From NCBI RefSeq assembly GCF_001663155.1, contig NZ_CP015963.1, positions 186,001 through 250,000 of the forward strand: a DNA stretch of 64,000 nt. The letters run 5' to 3'. The notes beneath the pieces are model-generated. The model saw only the letters and a list, made by a program, of their open reading frames with translations, made no database searches and had not been told where the DNA came from. This stretch comes from Altererythrobacter ishigakiensis. Its GTDB lineage: Bacteria > Pseudomonadota > Alphaproteobacteria > Sphingomonadales > Sphingomonadaceae. Position numbers and translations under genes: made by a program. Below are positions 8,446-16,513 of the stretch, in pieces (within the stretch, counting starts at the first letter, position 1; the number at the start of each line of letters is the position of its first letter).

Positions 8446-9798
8446 TCAGACGGCCATGGCCAATACAATGGTTGCGAGAGTGGCCACGATCGGCACCACC
8501 ACTGTCACCACGCCAACGTCTTTGTAAGCCTGCTTGTGAGTCAGCTGGGTGATAGTGAGCATCGCGATCACCGCGCCGCAATGCGGGAGTGAATCGAGCC
8601 CTCCGGATGCCATGGCAACCAACCGGTGCAGCTCTTCAGGTGCGATCCCCAAAGCCAGATAGTCATCTGCCAACGTAGCCATGAATATCTGTAACCCGCC
8701 GGAAGATGAGCCGGTGATCCCTGACACAGTGCTGGCAGCCGCGAACATCGACATCATAGGCGGCAAGTCCAGCCCGAGTACTGTTTCAGTAAAAAGCGTA
8801 AAGCCGCCAGTTTGCGCCACCACGCCGCCAAATCCGATAACCGCGCTGGTTGCCATCAACGGCATAATCGCATCCTGTGTGCCTTCGCCCAGAATCTGCA
8901 GCGGTTTGCGCCGGACCGCCGGGAAAATCGCGAGTGCCACGAGGCTGGCGATGAGCAATGCGAAACTGGGCCAGATAACCGGCTGCGCATTGGCAAAAGC
9001 GATTATGGCATTCTCACTATCTGCTCCGCCCAGCAGACGCGGAGCCAGTATGGTGGCAATCACCAGAGCCAGCGGCAGCACCGCAAGCGGCCATGGCGGA
9101 ACGTCACGCGCAATCTCGTTGAGATCCGGAATGACATCGCGCGGGCCCGGGGCGAACCCTTCACCATTGGCGCACGCCTTTACCCGTTCCCGTTCAAGGT
9201 ACACCATGCCCAGTGCGAACATCAGTGCGCCACCGAACAGCCCAAGCAAGGGGGCCGCAAACAGGTCTGTTCCCAACTTCAGCGTCGGAATGACATTGTG
9301 GATCGAGGGTGTACCGGGCAGCGCGGTAAGAGTAAACGTACCTGCGCCCAAAGCTGCCGCACCGCAGAACAGCCGCTTGGGAATGTCCGCTTCTTTAAGC
9401 AAACGCAGACCCAGCGGATACATCGCGAAAATCACTACGAATACGACCACGCCGCCATAAGTCAGCAGCGCACAGGCAAGCACAGTGATCCACAATATGC
9501 GCTCTTTCCCCATCGCGCGGACCATCGCCATCGCGACCGAAGTTGCCGCATGGCTCTCGCCCATGATCTTGCCGAACATGGCGCCTGCTGCAAACAACAG
9601 GAAGAAACGCCCTGCGAAGGTGAACGCACCCAGATCGCCAGAGAGGTATGCGCCCATCAGACTATCTGCCAGGGGCAGGGCATTGGTCACGATCACCACC
9701 AGCGCGCAAATGACCGATGCGAAGATGATGTTAACATCGCGCAGTGCCAGCCAAATGAGCAGGCCAAGCCCTGCAACCAATCCCAGTAAGCCGATCAT
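8446..9798 (-). CDS. GntP-family permease
   Basis: 450 residues with about 12 hydrophobic helices. FAAGAMFGKIMGESHAATSV, LTALPGTPSIHNVIPTLKLG and VSGITGSSSGGLQIFMATL are typical of the gluconate/hydroxy-acid symporter family GntP, which takes up gluconate-type or hydroxybutyrate-type acids with protons. The substrate cannot be set. It is the last gene of a run starting at nrdA: the upstream lipoprotein gene ends 18 bases before its ATG. The 3' end is convergent with the diguanylate cyclase gene, 9 bases away. Confidence 0.88.
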   Translation of the reverse strand: MIGLLGLVAGLGLLIWLALRDVNIIFASVICALVVIVTNALPLADSLMGAYLSGDLGAFTFAGRFFLLFAAGAMFGKIMGESHAATSVAMAMVRAMGKERILWITVLACALLTYGGVVVFVVIFAMYPLGLRLLKEADIPKRLFCGAAALGAGTFTLTALPGTPSIHNVIPTLKLGTDLFAAPLLGLFGGALMFALGMVYLERERVKACANGEGFAPGPRDVIPDLNEIARDVPPWPLAVLPLALVIATILAPRLLGGADSENAIIAFANAQPVIWPSFALLIASLVALAIFPAVRRKPLQILGEGTQDAIMPLMATSAVIGFGGVVAQTGGFTLFTETVLGLDLPPMMSMFAAASTVSGITGSSSGGLQIFMATLADDYLALGIAPEELHRLVAMASGGLDSLPHCGAVIAMLTITQLTHKQAYKDVGVVTVVVPIVATLATIVLAMAV

Positions 9799-9816
9799 CG
9801 CTGCACCCGCCCCGCG

Positions 9817-10113
9817 CTAGTCCTTGCGTCGTTTCTTTTTCGAGCTGAACCAGCTCCCACCGCCCAACACGGTGATTCCCAGAAAGAAGCCAAAGTCGTA
9901 CCAGCCGCCATTATTGGGCACGGCGTAGACCGCGATGTCGGGATCGAACAGCGATCCGACCCACGCGAAAGGGAAGACAAAGCCGTGCCACAGCCCCCAC
10001 AGGAAACCCGGCGTGCCGGCATCTTCTGCCACGCCCGCATCGATCTGGCTGGCACAGGCCGAAACCAGAAGAATGATGACACTGGCTGCAAGAATTCGGG
10101 TCGTCTTGGTCAT
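9817..10113 (-). CDS. Small lipoprotein with two hydrophobic segments
   Basis: 98 residues from the ATG at 10113, with TAGGAGC 6 bases upstream. The signal MTKTTRILAASVIILLVSAC ends in a VSAC lipobox at Cys20. The mature part holds GFLWGLWHGFVFPFAWVGSLF and DFGFFLGITVLGGGSW and a Lys/Arg tail (KKKRRKD), so it may also be inserted in the inner membrane. The family is not recognised with certainty. It lies in the nrdA-to-GntP run. Confidence 0.72.
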   Translation of the reverse strand: MTKTTRILAASVIILLVSACASQIDAGVAEDAGTPGFLWGLWHGFVFPFAWVGSLFDPDIAVYAVPNNGGWYDFGFFLGITVLGGGSWFSSKKKRRKD

Positions 10114-10124
10114 GTCGATTGCTC

Positions 10125-10307
10125 CTAAGCGGCGGGCATGAGCTTGAGAATTATGAACCAGATGACGCCAATAAACATGGCTGCCATGATCGTGTACATC
10201 AGCATCAGACCGCGGCCCTTTTGCTGCCCACGCATAGTGAGCATCGCCTTTCCGATAATCGCCAATGCGATGAGTGTGCCGACAACGCCGATCCAGAACG
10301 GGTCCAA
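10125..10307 (-). CDS. Small two-helix membrane protein
   Basis: 60 residues with a TTG start at 10307, supported by GGGGGAG 6 bases upstream. It has hydrophobic helices at about 4-22 and 35-56 around a basic loop (MRGQQKGRG). Function unknown. It is 11 bases from the lipoprotein gene downstream and 29 bases from the membrane gene upstream. Its conserved spacing in the run argues that it is translated. Confidence 0.65.
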   Translation of the reverse strand: MDPFWIGVVGTLIALAIIGKAMLTMRGQQKGRGLMLMYTIMAAMFIGVIWFIILKLMPAA

Positions 10308-10336
10308 AAGCTTCTCCCCCTAACGCCGGCGGGTAA

Positions 10337-10540
10337 TCAGAACATCTGAACCGCGCCTGCACTCGGCACGATAACGGTCAGAATAATATAGGCAAGCAGA
10401 GGAAGCGAGACTGATGCAAGGCTGAGCAGATTGAATAGGCGCTCGCTGATCTTACCACGCGCCAACATCATGCGGAATGCGACGAGATCGATGATCGCGA
10501 CCGCCGCGAGGACGAGGGGGAGGAAAATGCCAAGGGTCAT
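10337..10540 (-). CDS. Small membrane protein
   Basis: 67 residues. Two hydrophobic helices (about 3-25 and 38-62) are linked by RMMLARGKISERLFN. Its ATG overlaps the stop of the upstream 122-residue gene by four bases (ATGA), so the two are translationally coupled. No known domain. Confidence 0.68.
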   Translation of the reverse strand: MTLGIFLPLVLAAVAIIDLVAFRMMLARGKISERLFNLLSLASVSLPLLAYIILTVIVPSAGAVQMF

Positions 10541-10905
10541 GGCTCGGGCTCCCGATTATGCATCGATTGCCATACAAACGCCAACGCAGCCCACGTTACA
10601 ATCATCACAATGGTGCTCATTGCTGCAGTTTCGAAGGCCCTGTCGCCACGCAGTGGTGTGTCGACATTGACGAGCAGGAATTGCGCACCGCCCAAAGCAG
10701 CGGCTGCATGCCAGCCATTGCCGATCTTGCGTGCGGTCCAGTCGAACAGCCAAACCATCAGCCCGATATAAACCGTGAAGCCGAAGATGGGATGCAGAAA
10801 TGCTTCGCCCGATCCCTCTATCTGAGAGACCGGGCGATAAAGCGTCATCACAAGGACGAGATTGGTGACTCCGAATGCGACAAATCCTGCAAGCAATCGG
10901 ATCAT
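10537..10905 (-). CDS. Four-helix membrane protein of unknown function
   Basis: 122 residues with about four hydrophobic helices (around 2-22, 38-56, 67-84, 92-112). RLLAGFVAFGVTNLVLVMTL and HPIFGFTVYIGLMVWLFDW are the most distinctive parts. No enzyme motif. It begins 26 bases after the nrdA stop and is coupled to the next gene by an ATGA overlap, so it belongs to the nrdA transcript by position. Confidence 0.68.
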   Translation of the reverse strand: MIRLLAGFVAFGVTNLVLVMTLYRPVSQIEGSGEAFLHPIFGFTVYIGLMVWLFDWTARKIGNGWHAAAALGGAQFLLVNVDTPLRGDRAFETAAMSTIVMIVTWAALAFVWQSMHNREPEP

Positions 10906-10931
10906 ATCATCACCTCACTGACGGGCCGAGA

Positions 10932-12998
10932 TCACTGACAGGCCAGGCATTCCTCGTAATCGGTCTGCTGCTCGCCCAGTTCGGCCTTGAGCTCGATCTT
11001 CGACGGATCGGCGGTGTTATCCGCTTCCACGCCGCCGGCAAAGCCTGCGCGCTGGACTGACTTCGAACGCAGGTAATAGAGCGACTTGATGCCTTTCTCC
11101 CATGCCTGGAAGTGCAGCATCATCAGGTCCCACTTGTCGACGTCAGCCGGGATAAACAGGTTCAGCGACTGCGCCTGATCAACATAGGGTGCGCGGTCCG
11201 CTGCGAATTCGAGCAGCCAGCGTTGATCGATCTCGAAGCTGGTCTTGAAGGTCGCTTTCTCTTCATCGCTTAGGAAATCGAGATGCTGGACCGAACCACC
11301 CTTTTCCAAGATCGAGTTCCATACCGCGACCGAATCCTTGCTCTTCTCGCGCAGCACCTTCTCAAGATACGGGTTCTTCACGATGAAGCTGCCTGACAGC
11401 GTCTTGTGCGTGTAAATGTTCGCCGGGATCGGCTCGATACATGCGCTGGTACCGCCGCAGATAATCGAGATCGACGCGGTTGGCGCGATCGCCATCTTGC
11501 AGCTGAATCGTTCCATCGCGCCCATTTCTTCAGCGTCCGGGCATGCGCCGCGTTCCTGCGCCAGCAGCATGCTCGCTTCCGAAGCCTTGCCCTGAATATG
11601 CTTGAACATCTTCAGGTTCCAAACCTTCGCCATCGGGCTTTCAAAGCCGATCTGCTTCGACTGCAGGAAGGAGTGGAAGCCCATGACACCAAGGCCAACC
11701 GAACGCTCACGCTCGGCAGAGTATTTCGCACGGGCCATCTCGTCCGGCGCGCGGTCAATGTAATCCTGCAGAACATTATCGAGGAAACGCATGACGTCTT
11801 CGATGAAGTTCTTCTCGGTTGACCACTCGTCCCACTTCTCAAGGTTGAGCGAAGAGAGGCAGCAAACAGCCGTGCGGTCATTGCCCAGGTGGTCGATGCC
11901 GGTTGGCAGCGTAATTTCCGAGCACAGGTTTGACGTAGACACCTTCAGCCCCAGCTCTCGGTGATGCTTGGGCATCATGCGGTTCACTGTGTCTGAGAAC
12001 ACGATGTAGGGCTCGCCCGTTGCCAGGCGAGTTTCGACCAGTTTCTGGAACAGGCTTCGCGCATCCACCTTGCCACGCACGCTGCCGTCGCGCGGTGACT
12101 TCAGTTCGAACTCGGCGCCATCGCGCACCGCTTCCATGAATTCATCGGTCAGCAGCACACCGTGGTGCAGGTTCAGCGCCTTGCGGTTGAAGTCACCCGA
12201 AGGCTTACGGATCTCGAGGAACTCTTCGATTTCCGGGTGCGAGACGTCGAGATAGCACGCGGCCGAACCGCGGCGCAGCGAGCCTTGCGAAATCGCCAGC
12301 GTAAGCGAGTCCATCACGCGGACAAACGGGATGATACCGCTGGTCTTGCCATTAAGGCCAACCGGCTCACCAATACCGCGCACCTGCCCCCAATAGGTGC
12401 CAATGCCGCCGCCCTTCGAGGCCAGCCAGACGTTCTCGTTCCACGTGCCGACGATGCCGTCCAGACTGTCGTTTACTGAGTTGAGGTAACAGCTGATCGG
12501 CAAACCCCGCGTCGTGCCGCCATTGGACAGCACCGGCGTTGCCGGCATGAACCACAGATTAGAGATGTAATCATAAAGGCGCTGGGCATGCTCCTGATCA
12601 TCAGCATAGGCGTCAGCTACGCGGGCAAATAGATCCTGATAGCTTTCGCCGGGCAGCAAATAACGATCAGTCAGGGTTTCCTTGCCGAACTCTGTCAGAT
12701 TCGCATCGCGCGCATCATCGGTCACCACATTGAAGCGGCGATCATTGACCTTCTTGCTGTCACCATCAGATGCAGAACTTGCCGCCGCCGCCATCGCGCC
12801 GGCGAGTGCTTCGCCGGCCTTCTCTGCAACCAGCGCATCTGAACCCTTGTCTTCACTTTCCATTGCCACTGCCTTCTTGGCCTTATCTGTCTTGCCTGAG
12901 ATCGAGGCTTTCTTCTTTGCCTTGGTCTCTGTTTCCACGGTATTGTCCGCGTCCTGATCCAGTCCCATTGCAGCCTCGTCGCCAGTCCGAAAATCCAT
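10932..12998 (-). CDS. nrdA: Class I ribonucleoside-diphosphate reductase, alpha subunit
   Basis: 688-residue catalytic subunit that reduces ribonucleoside diphosphates with NrdB. Key parts are the active-site SCYLNS, the NLCSEI radical Cys-Glu pair, AVCCLSSLNL with the partner cysteine, PTASISIICGGTSACIEP for phosphate binding, and the C-terminal shuttle pair C684/C687 (CLACQ). No ATP-cone is visible at the N terminus. Instead the first 85 or so residues are low-complexity and rich in Ala, Lys, Asp and Glu (KAKKKASISGKTDKAKKA). The start at 12998 has GGCGGGG upstream; Met11 is a possible alternative. It heads a run of five membrane-associated genes. Confidence 0.95.
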   Translation of the reverse strand: MDFRTGDEAAMGLDQDADNTVETETKAKKKASISGKTDKAKKAVAMESEDKGSDALVAEKAGEALAGAMAAAASSASDGDSKKVNDRRFNVVTDDARDANLTEFGKETLTDRYLLPGESYQDLFARVADAYADDQEHAQRLYDYISNLWFMPATPVLSNGGTTRGLPISCYLNSVNDSLDGIVGTWNENVWLASKGGGIGTYWGQVRGIGEPVGLNGKTSGIIPFVRVMDSLTLAISQGSLRRGSAACYLDVSHPEIEEFLEIRKPSGDFNRKALNLHHGVLLTDEFMEAVRDGAEFELKSPRDGSVRGKVDARSLFQKLVETRLATGEPYIVFSDTVNRMMPKHHRELGLKVSTSNLCSEITLPTGIDHLGNDRTAVCCLSSLNLEKWDEWSTEKNFIEDVMRFLDNVLQDYIDRAPDEMARAKYSAERERSVGLGVMGFHSFLQSKQIGFESPMAKVWNLKMFKHIQGKASEASMLLAQERGACPDAEEMGAMERFSCKMAIAPTASISIICGGTSACIEPIPANIYTHKTLSGSFIVKNPYLEKVLREKSKDSVAVWNSILEKGGSVQHLDFLSDEEKATFKTSFEIDQRWLLEFAADRAPYVDQAQSLNLFIPADVDKWDLMMLHFQAWEKGIKSLYYLRSKSVQRAGFAGGVEADNTADPSKIELKAELGEQQTDYEECLACQ

Positions 12999-13076
12999 AT
13001 TTGCCCCGCCTATTCGCCCCGTGTTTTACCCTCATGCGGTGCTCGCTCTTGGATAAGCGATGTTCCGCATGTGTTC

Positions 13077-13492
13077 GATTCGGCGGGAAGCCTCCCACCT
13101 ACCAGTTTCGTGGGGGTTATTGGGAATTAGTTTTCCCCTTTTTCCCCACAGTTCCTGTTCGATTGCACGACCCGAAAGACCCGAATCTCTCCCCGCCATC
13201 GGAGATAAGCACTCCGGAACGAATAACTAGGTCTTGTAGGTGCCCCCGCGTTCGGAACCACTAGATACTGAATCAGACGCTCGAATCGCGCAAGAGGGTA
13301 AATGCCAATTTAATGCGGGATCGGGTTCAAATGAGGAGGTGTATTATCATGCTGCAACGCAGCGACGCGTGGGAAATCCTAGGGTCTTGAGCAACGCAAC
13401 CCCAAAAATGAATCTGCGAAAAAATTTTTGCGGGCAAAACGGGTGAAAGAGGCTTGTGAATCTTTCGAATCACAGTGCGCAATTTTTGAATC
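13077..13492. promoter_or_regulatory. Cluster of eight GANTC sites upstream of nrdA
   Basis: The gap 12999-13597 holds no supported gene. GANTC, the CcrM methylation site of Alphaproteobacteria, occurs at 13077, 13183, 13270, 13283, 13410, 13458, 13467 and 13488. About 1.6 would be expected by chance in 416 bases with equal base use. CcrM-marked promoters couple transcription to the cell cycle in Caulobacter; a role here is inferred from density and position. Confidence 0.45.
13226..13271. promoter_or_regulatory. Paired NrdR-like boxes upstream of nrdA
   Basis: ACTAGGTCTTGT (13226-13237) and ACTAGATACTGA (13260-13271) are similar 12-base motifs in the same direction, 34 bases apart. Both resemble the NrdR consensus core CwAtATaTwG, and paired boxes about three helical turns apart are the normal NrdR operator layout. 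They lie 230-270 bases before the nrdA start. Matches are imperfect. Confidence 0.4.
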
Positions 13493-13514
13493 CTGCTTTC
13501 GTGACAGAAACGGC

Positions 13515-13529
13515 CCGGGCAATGCCCGG
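13515..13529 (-). terminator. Possible terminator of the TonB-C-like gene
   Basis: CCGGGCA and TGCCCGG flank a single base; on the reverse strand the hairpin is followed by GCCGTTTCTG. It lies 69 bases past the stop of the gene at 13598-14092. The T-run is short. Confidence 0.35.
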
Positions 13530-13597
13530 CTCTCCCGCAGATCGAGCCGGACAATGCCAGAGCCAACCACGCCGAAGCGCGGAACGCTTGCTTTGGC

Positions 13598-14092
13598 TCA
13601 GCGCTGAACCATCAGAGCGAGAACAACCCGGTCATTCGGCTGAGCTGCCGCAAGGCGAGCTTGCTCATCGCGGTCCAGTTTCTTGAGCAACCGGTCTCCC
13701 TGCCCTCGGGTTGTTGCGATCACGACATTGGCCTGGATAACGGTGTCTTCGGGGTAGCCTATCGATGCTAGATCAATGCCTTCAAGCCGGTTGATGGCGT
13801 TTACGGCGATGCGGTTTACTTGGCGATCCCGCGCCTTTTTGTAGAACCAGACGTCAGTCGGGTTGCCATCTTCGTCGACGTGAAAGCGAACTTGAGCGAC
13901 GCCTCCATATAGCGACATCGAATTCATCCGGACGTTGCGAAGTTGATCATCAAGATCATTCGAGACATTCTCAATGAATGTATTAACAGTTGTCCTTTTC
14001 GGTTCAACGATAATGTCCTGCGATAAGGCGGGCACTACCATCAAGCTGCCGACAAAAAAGGCTGAGATCGCTTTTCTAATTGAATTTTTCAT
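13598..14092 (-). CDS. Secreted TonB-C-like protein, paralog of the gene at 16514-17002
   Basis: 164 residues. A signal peptide (MKNSIRKAISAFFVGSLMVV, cleaved near ALSQD) is followed by one domain with the TonB C-terminal look: GGVAQVRFHVDEDGNPTDVW, then a helix with RIAVNAINRL, then VIQANVVIA. Free-standing periplasmic TonB-C-like proteins of this size are common in sphingomonads; no membrane anchor or proline-rich arm is present, so it is not a complete TonB. Its relative 2.4 kb away shares domain order, C-terminal charged helix and leader sequence, which marks a duplication. Function unknown. Confidence 0.78.
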   Translation of the reverse strand: MKNSIRKAISAFFVGSLMVVPALSQDIIVEPKRTTVNTFIENVSNDLDDQLRNVRMNSMSLYGGVAQVRFHVDEDGNPTDVWFYKKARDRQVNRIAVNAINRLEGIDLASIGYPEDTVIQANVVIATTRGQGDRLLKKLDRDEQARLAAAQPNDRVVLALMVQR

Positions 14093-14094
14093 GG

Positions 14095-14122
14095 GATCAT
14101 CCTCTCATTAGATTAGATGATC
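14095..14122 (-). promoter_or_regulatory. Leader hairpin overlapping the ribosome site
   Basis: GATCATC (14095-14101) and GATGATC (14116-14122) form a 7-base inverted repeat immediately before the ATG at 14092. The ribosome site AGAGGATG lies in the proximal arm, so the stem would hide it. The flanking GATCGGCC and the arms recur in front of the paralog at 17002. The remainder of the gap to 14434 shows no gene. Confidence 0.55.
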
Positions 14123-14434
14123 GGCCGCAGAGGGTATCGCACTCAGAGCGCGACCTCTTTCTTAATTTAAAGCGATGACGGTCATTGGTCGATCGGGTCA
14201 GCGAACGCCTGCGGGCGCATCCGTCGATAGGCGGTAGAATACGCCGATGAACGATATTGTCAAATGCGTGTTAGAATCTTGTCGCATTCTTACAATGGCG
14301 TGTCGCTCCTTGCTTGTTGCAGTAATTTTATTTGGCGGCCGCACACCAGGATTTGAACCAAAGGTAATTTTCAAACAGCTAGATGAAATCGACTCGTGAA
14401 CGCTATTCACGACGGATGGCCACGCCCGGTGCAC

Positions 14435-15337
14435 TCATACAAACAGCTTATCGCCCTTCAATGACTGTGTCAGCGTATCAATAAAGGCGCGCGCCCGCGC
14501 GTTCGGAGTTCGGCTCTCCGGATAGGCCAGATGGATTGGCAGCACGCCCCCTGTCCAACGGGGCAGTAAACGCCATAATTGTCCCCGCGAAATCGCATCC
14601 TGCACCAACCAAAGCGGCACCAGTCCGACACCCGCTCCTTCGATCAGGGCTGCAAGCATCGCCTCCGAGCTATCACTGCGTAGCCGAGCATCAGGCACAA
14701 TCTCGCGAATTTCAGCGCCCCGTTCCAGCCGCCAGCTGTCATGCACCATGTCGGGACCGATAAAGACCACGGCCGGGAGATCCGATATCTGGTCAATCCG
14801 TCGCGGCGTACCGTGCCTGCGAATGAAATCGGGCGAGCCACACAAAACGAGCGGTACATCGCCTAACTTGCGCGCACGATCGCTCCGGCGGCGCGGAAAG
14901 CCGACCGATAGCGCCACGTCGATACCAGTTTCGACCAGATCGACAGGCTGGTCTGACAAAAGCAGATCGGCTTCAATGTCAGGATGTTGTTCCAGAAACC
15001 GGCACAGAAGTGGTGCCAGCACGACCCGGCCCAGCGATACTGGCGCGAAGATCCGCAAGCGCCCGCTAAGCGCTTCGGCCCGCGCGCCAACCGATTGTTC
15101 TGCATCCTCGATCAAACGCAAGACCTCGCGCGCTTTGACCAGAAACTCCTGCCCCTCATCGGTCAAGGAGAGTGAACGCGTCGTGCGGTTGATAAGCTTC
15201 GAACCAAGATAATCTTCAAGCTCTGCCAGCCGCCGACTGACTGTTGGCTGGCTCTGCTGAAGCTCGCGCGCAACCGCACTGAAGCTGCCCCGCTCTGCTA
15301 GCCGGACAAAAATACGATAGGCAGCGATAACGTCCAT
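14435..15337 (-). CDS. LysR-family transcriptional regulator
   Basis: 300 residues. The N-terminal winged helix has FVRLAERGSFSAVARELQQS and QPTVSRRLAELEDYLGSKLI (residues 10-50). The effector domain contains LRIFAPVSLGRVVLAPLLCRFL, GIDVALSVGFPRRRSDRARKLG and GAGVGLVPLWL. It is closest in style to the DNA-binding subgroup often named for oxidoreductase or efflux control (CrgA/DsdC-like 'TTRSLSLTDEG'). A perfect inverted repeat 12 bases before the start codon suggests autoregulation. Its target may be the alpha/beta hydrolase gene upstream on the same strand, but that is inference. Confidence 0.92.
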   Translation of the reverse strand: MDVIAAYRIFVRLAERGSFSAVARELQQSQPTVSRRLAELEDYLGSKLINRTTRSLSLTDEGQEFLVKAREVLRLIEDAEQSVGARAEALSGRLRIFAPVSLGRVVLAPLLCRFLEQHPDIEADLLLSDQPVDLVETGIDVALSVGFPRRRSDRARKLGDVPLVLCGSPDFIRRHGTPRRIDQISDLPAVVFIGPDMVHDSWRLERGAEIREIVPDARLRSDSSEAMLAALIEGAGVGLVPLWLVQDAISRGQLWRLLPRWTGGVLPIHLAYPESRTPNARARAFIDTLTQSLKGDKLFV

Positions 15338-15348
15338 ATCACGCTCTA

Positions 15349-15369
15349 TTTATCCACATTTCGGATAAA
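15349..15369. promoter_or_regulatory. LysR-type operator candidate
   Basis: TTTATCC-N7-GGATAAA is a perfect 21-base inverted repeat centred 22 bases before the LysR ATG. It fits the T-N11-A dyad rule of LysR operators. The left arm happens to contain TTATCCACA, a DnaA-box match. Confidence 0.6.
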
Positions 15370-15465
15370 AGCCAGTTGAATCATGCGGATTGGGCCGACA
15401 TACAAAATAACCTACTCAAACCCTAACGGATCTGGGCGGCAATCTGGAAAGCATTTGGTAAGGTT

Positions 15466-16362
15466 TCAGACCTCCGCCATCACGCTCTTGGCGTGCTCGG
15501 CTATGTCATCAGCCAGCGGATGAACCAGTTCTTCTGGCAGATCGTGACCCCAGCCAGGATAGGTCTTGATCTTGGCCCCTGGGATCGCGGCAGCCGTTGC
15601 ATGACCGCCCTCCACTTTGACCAACGGATCGGCCTCACCGTGCAGCACCAAAGTAGGCGCAGTGATCGATTTAAGTCGCTCTGTCCGATCGCCATCATCA
15701 ATGATTGCCGCCACCTGACGGTGCAAGCCGGCCGGATAGACCGAACGGCGCACTGACTCGCGAACACGTTCGCGCTGACGCTCAGCGTCTGGTCGGAAGC
15801 CCGGACTACCGATCGCGTTCGAAATCTTGATGCCGTGCTCAATCAGCACCTCTTCATCGAGAGATGCAGGCGGATTGGTAAGCGGTTCAATCGCAGCCTT
15901 ATCCGCTTGAGGCAGTTTCGCGTTCCCGGTGGTCGAGAAAACAGACGTCAGGCTTAGCAATCGATGGCCATGCTCAACCGCCATCAACTGCGCGATCATG
16001 CCACCCATTGATGCGCCAACCACATGGGCCCGATCAATGCCCAACGCATCCAGCACGCCCATTCCATCAGCTGCCATGTCCGACAGTGTGTAAGGAACGC
16101 GGGGCGGGAAACCGAAACGCTTGCGGATCACATGCCACATTACTCCAGGTGCCTTTGCCCCTTCGAACTTCTGGCTCAATCCGATGTCTCGATTGTCATA
16201 TCGGATCACGTGAAATCCGCGATCCGCCAGCGCCTGAACGAACTCGATCGGCCACAGTGTCATCTGCGCGCCCAGCCCCATTACCAACAACATCGGCGGG
16301 TTAGCCGGATCGCCGTGTGTATCATATTCAATCTCGAGACCATTGGCTGTGACTTTAGGCAT
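15466..16362 (-). CDS. Alpha/beta hydrolase
   Basis: 298 residues, cytosolic, no signal peptide. The triad is visible: Ser118 in the nucleophile elbow GASMGG, the acid in LHGEADPLVKVEGG and His in GWGHDLPEE. LVMGLGAQMTLWP is the oxyanion region and RYDNRDIGLSQ the next strand. The 'MGLG...W' oxyanion loop is seen in the aclacinomycin-methylesterase and lipase-like subgroup. Substrate unknown. The downstream neighbour on the same strand is the LysR gene, 128 bases away. Confidence 0.88.
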   Translation of the reverse strand: MPKVTANGLEIEYDTHGDPANPPMLLVMGLGAQMTLWPIEFVQALADRGFHVIRYDNRDIGLSQKFEGAKAPGVMWHVIRKRFGFPPRVPYTLSDMAADGMGVLDALGIDRAHVVGASMGGMIAQLMAVEHGHRLLSLTSVFSTTGNAKLPQADKAAIEPLTNPPASLDEEVLIEHGIKISNAIGSPGFRPDAERQRERVRESVRRSVYPAGLHRQVAAIIDDGDRTERLKSITAPTLVLHGEADPLVKVEGGHATAAAIPGAKIKTYPGWGHDLPEELVHPLADDIAEHAKSVMAEV

Positions 16363-16442
16363 CTATCGCTTCCCCAGGTTTGTATGCTTGTCCTTATGTC
16401 ACTGTTGTGTCGCACGACCTGCAAAGGTGCAAGCCGCAATGC

Positions 16443-16469
16443 AAAACGGCAGGCCCACCGGGCCTGCCG
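16443..16469 (-). terminator. Intrinsic terminator of the 16514-17002 gene
   Basis: CGGCAGGCCC (16447-16456) and GGGCCTGCCG (16460-16469) form a perfect 10-base stem with a 3-base loop. On the reverse strand it is followed directly by TTTTGC. It lies 45 bases past the stop codon of the TonB-C-like gene. Confidence 0.8.
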
Positions 16470-16513
16470 CTCGCATCAAGGTACCCTGCGGGCCCGTCGT
16501 TATCGGATGTGTT

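Noticed and set aside
13240..13446. 68-codon open frame in the nrdA upstream gap
   Set aside because: No ribosome site, no domain, runs through the NrdR-like boxes and GANTC sites; coding is unlikely.
13455..13474. TGTGA-N10-TCACA as a CRP-type site
   Set aside because: Spacer is 10 and not 6 bases, and the inner bases are not symmetric; the GAATC repeats explain the likeness.
14349..14359. GGATTTGAACC, a tRNA T-arm-like string on the reverse strand
   Set aside because: The flanking bases give a poor T-stem, no CCA end follows, and no matching acceptor or anticodon arm is found about 70 bases upstream.
15350..15358. TTATCCACA DnaA box as a sign of a replication origin
   Set aside because: Single copy, no AT-rich unwinding region or box cluster, and fully contained in a LysR-type dyad.
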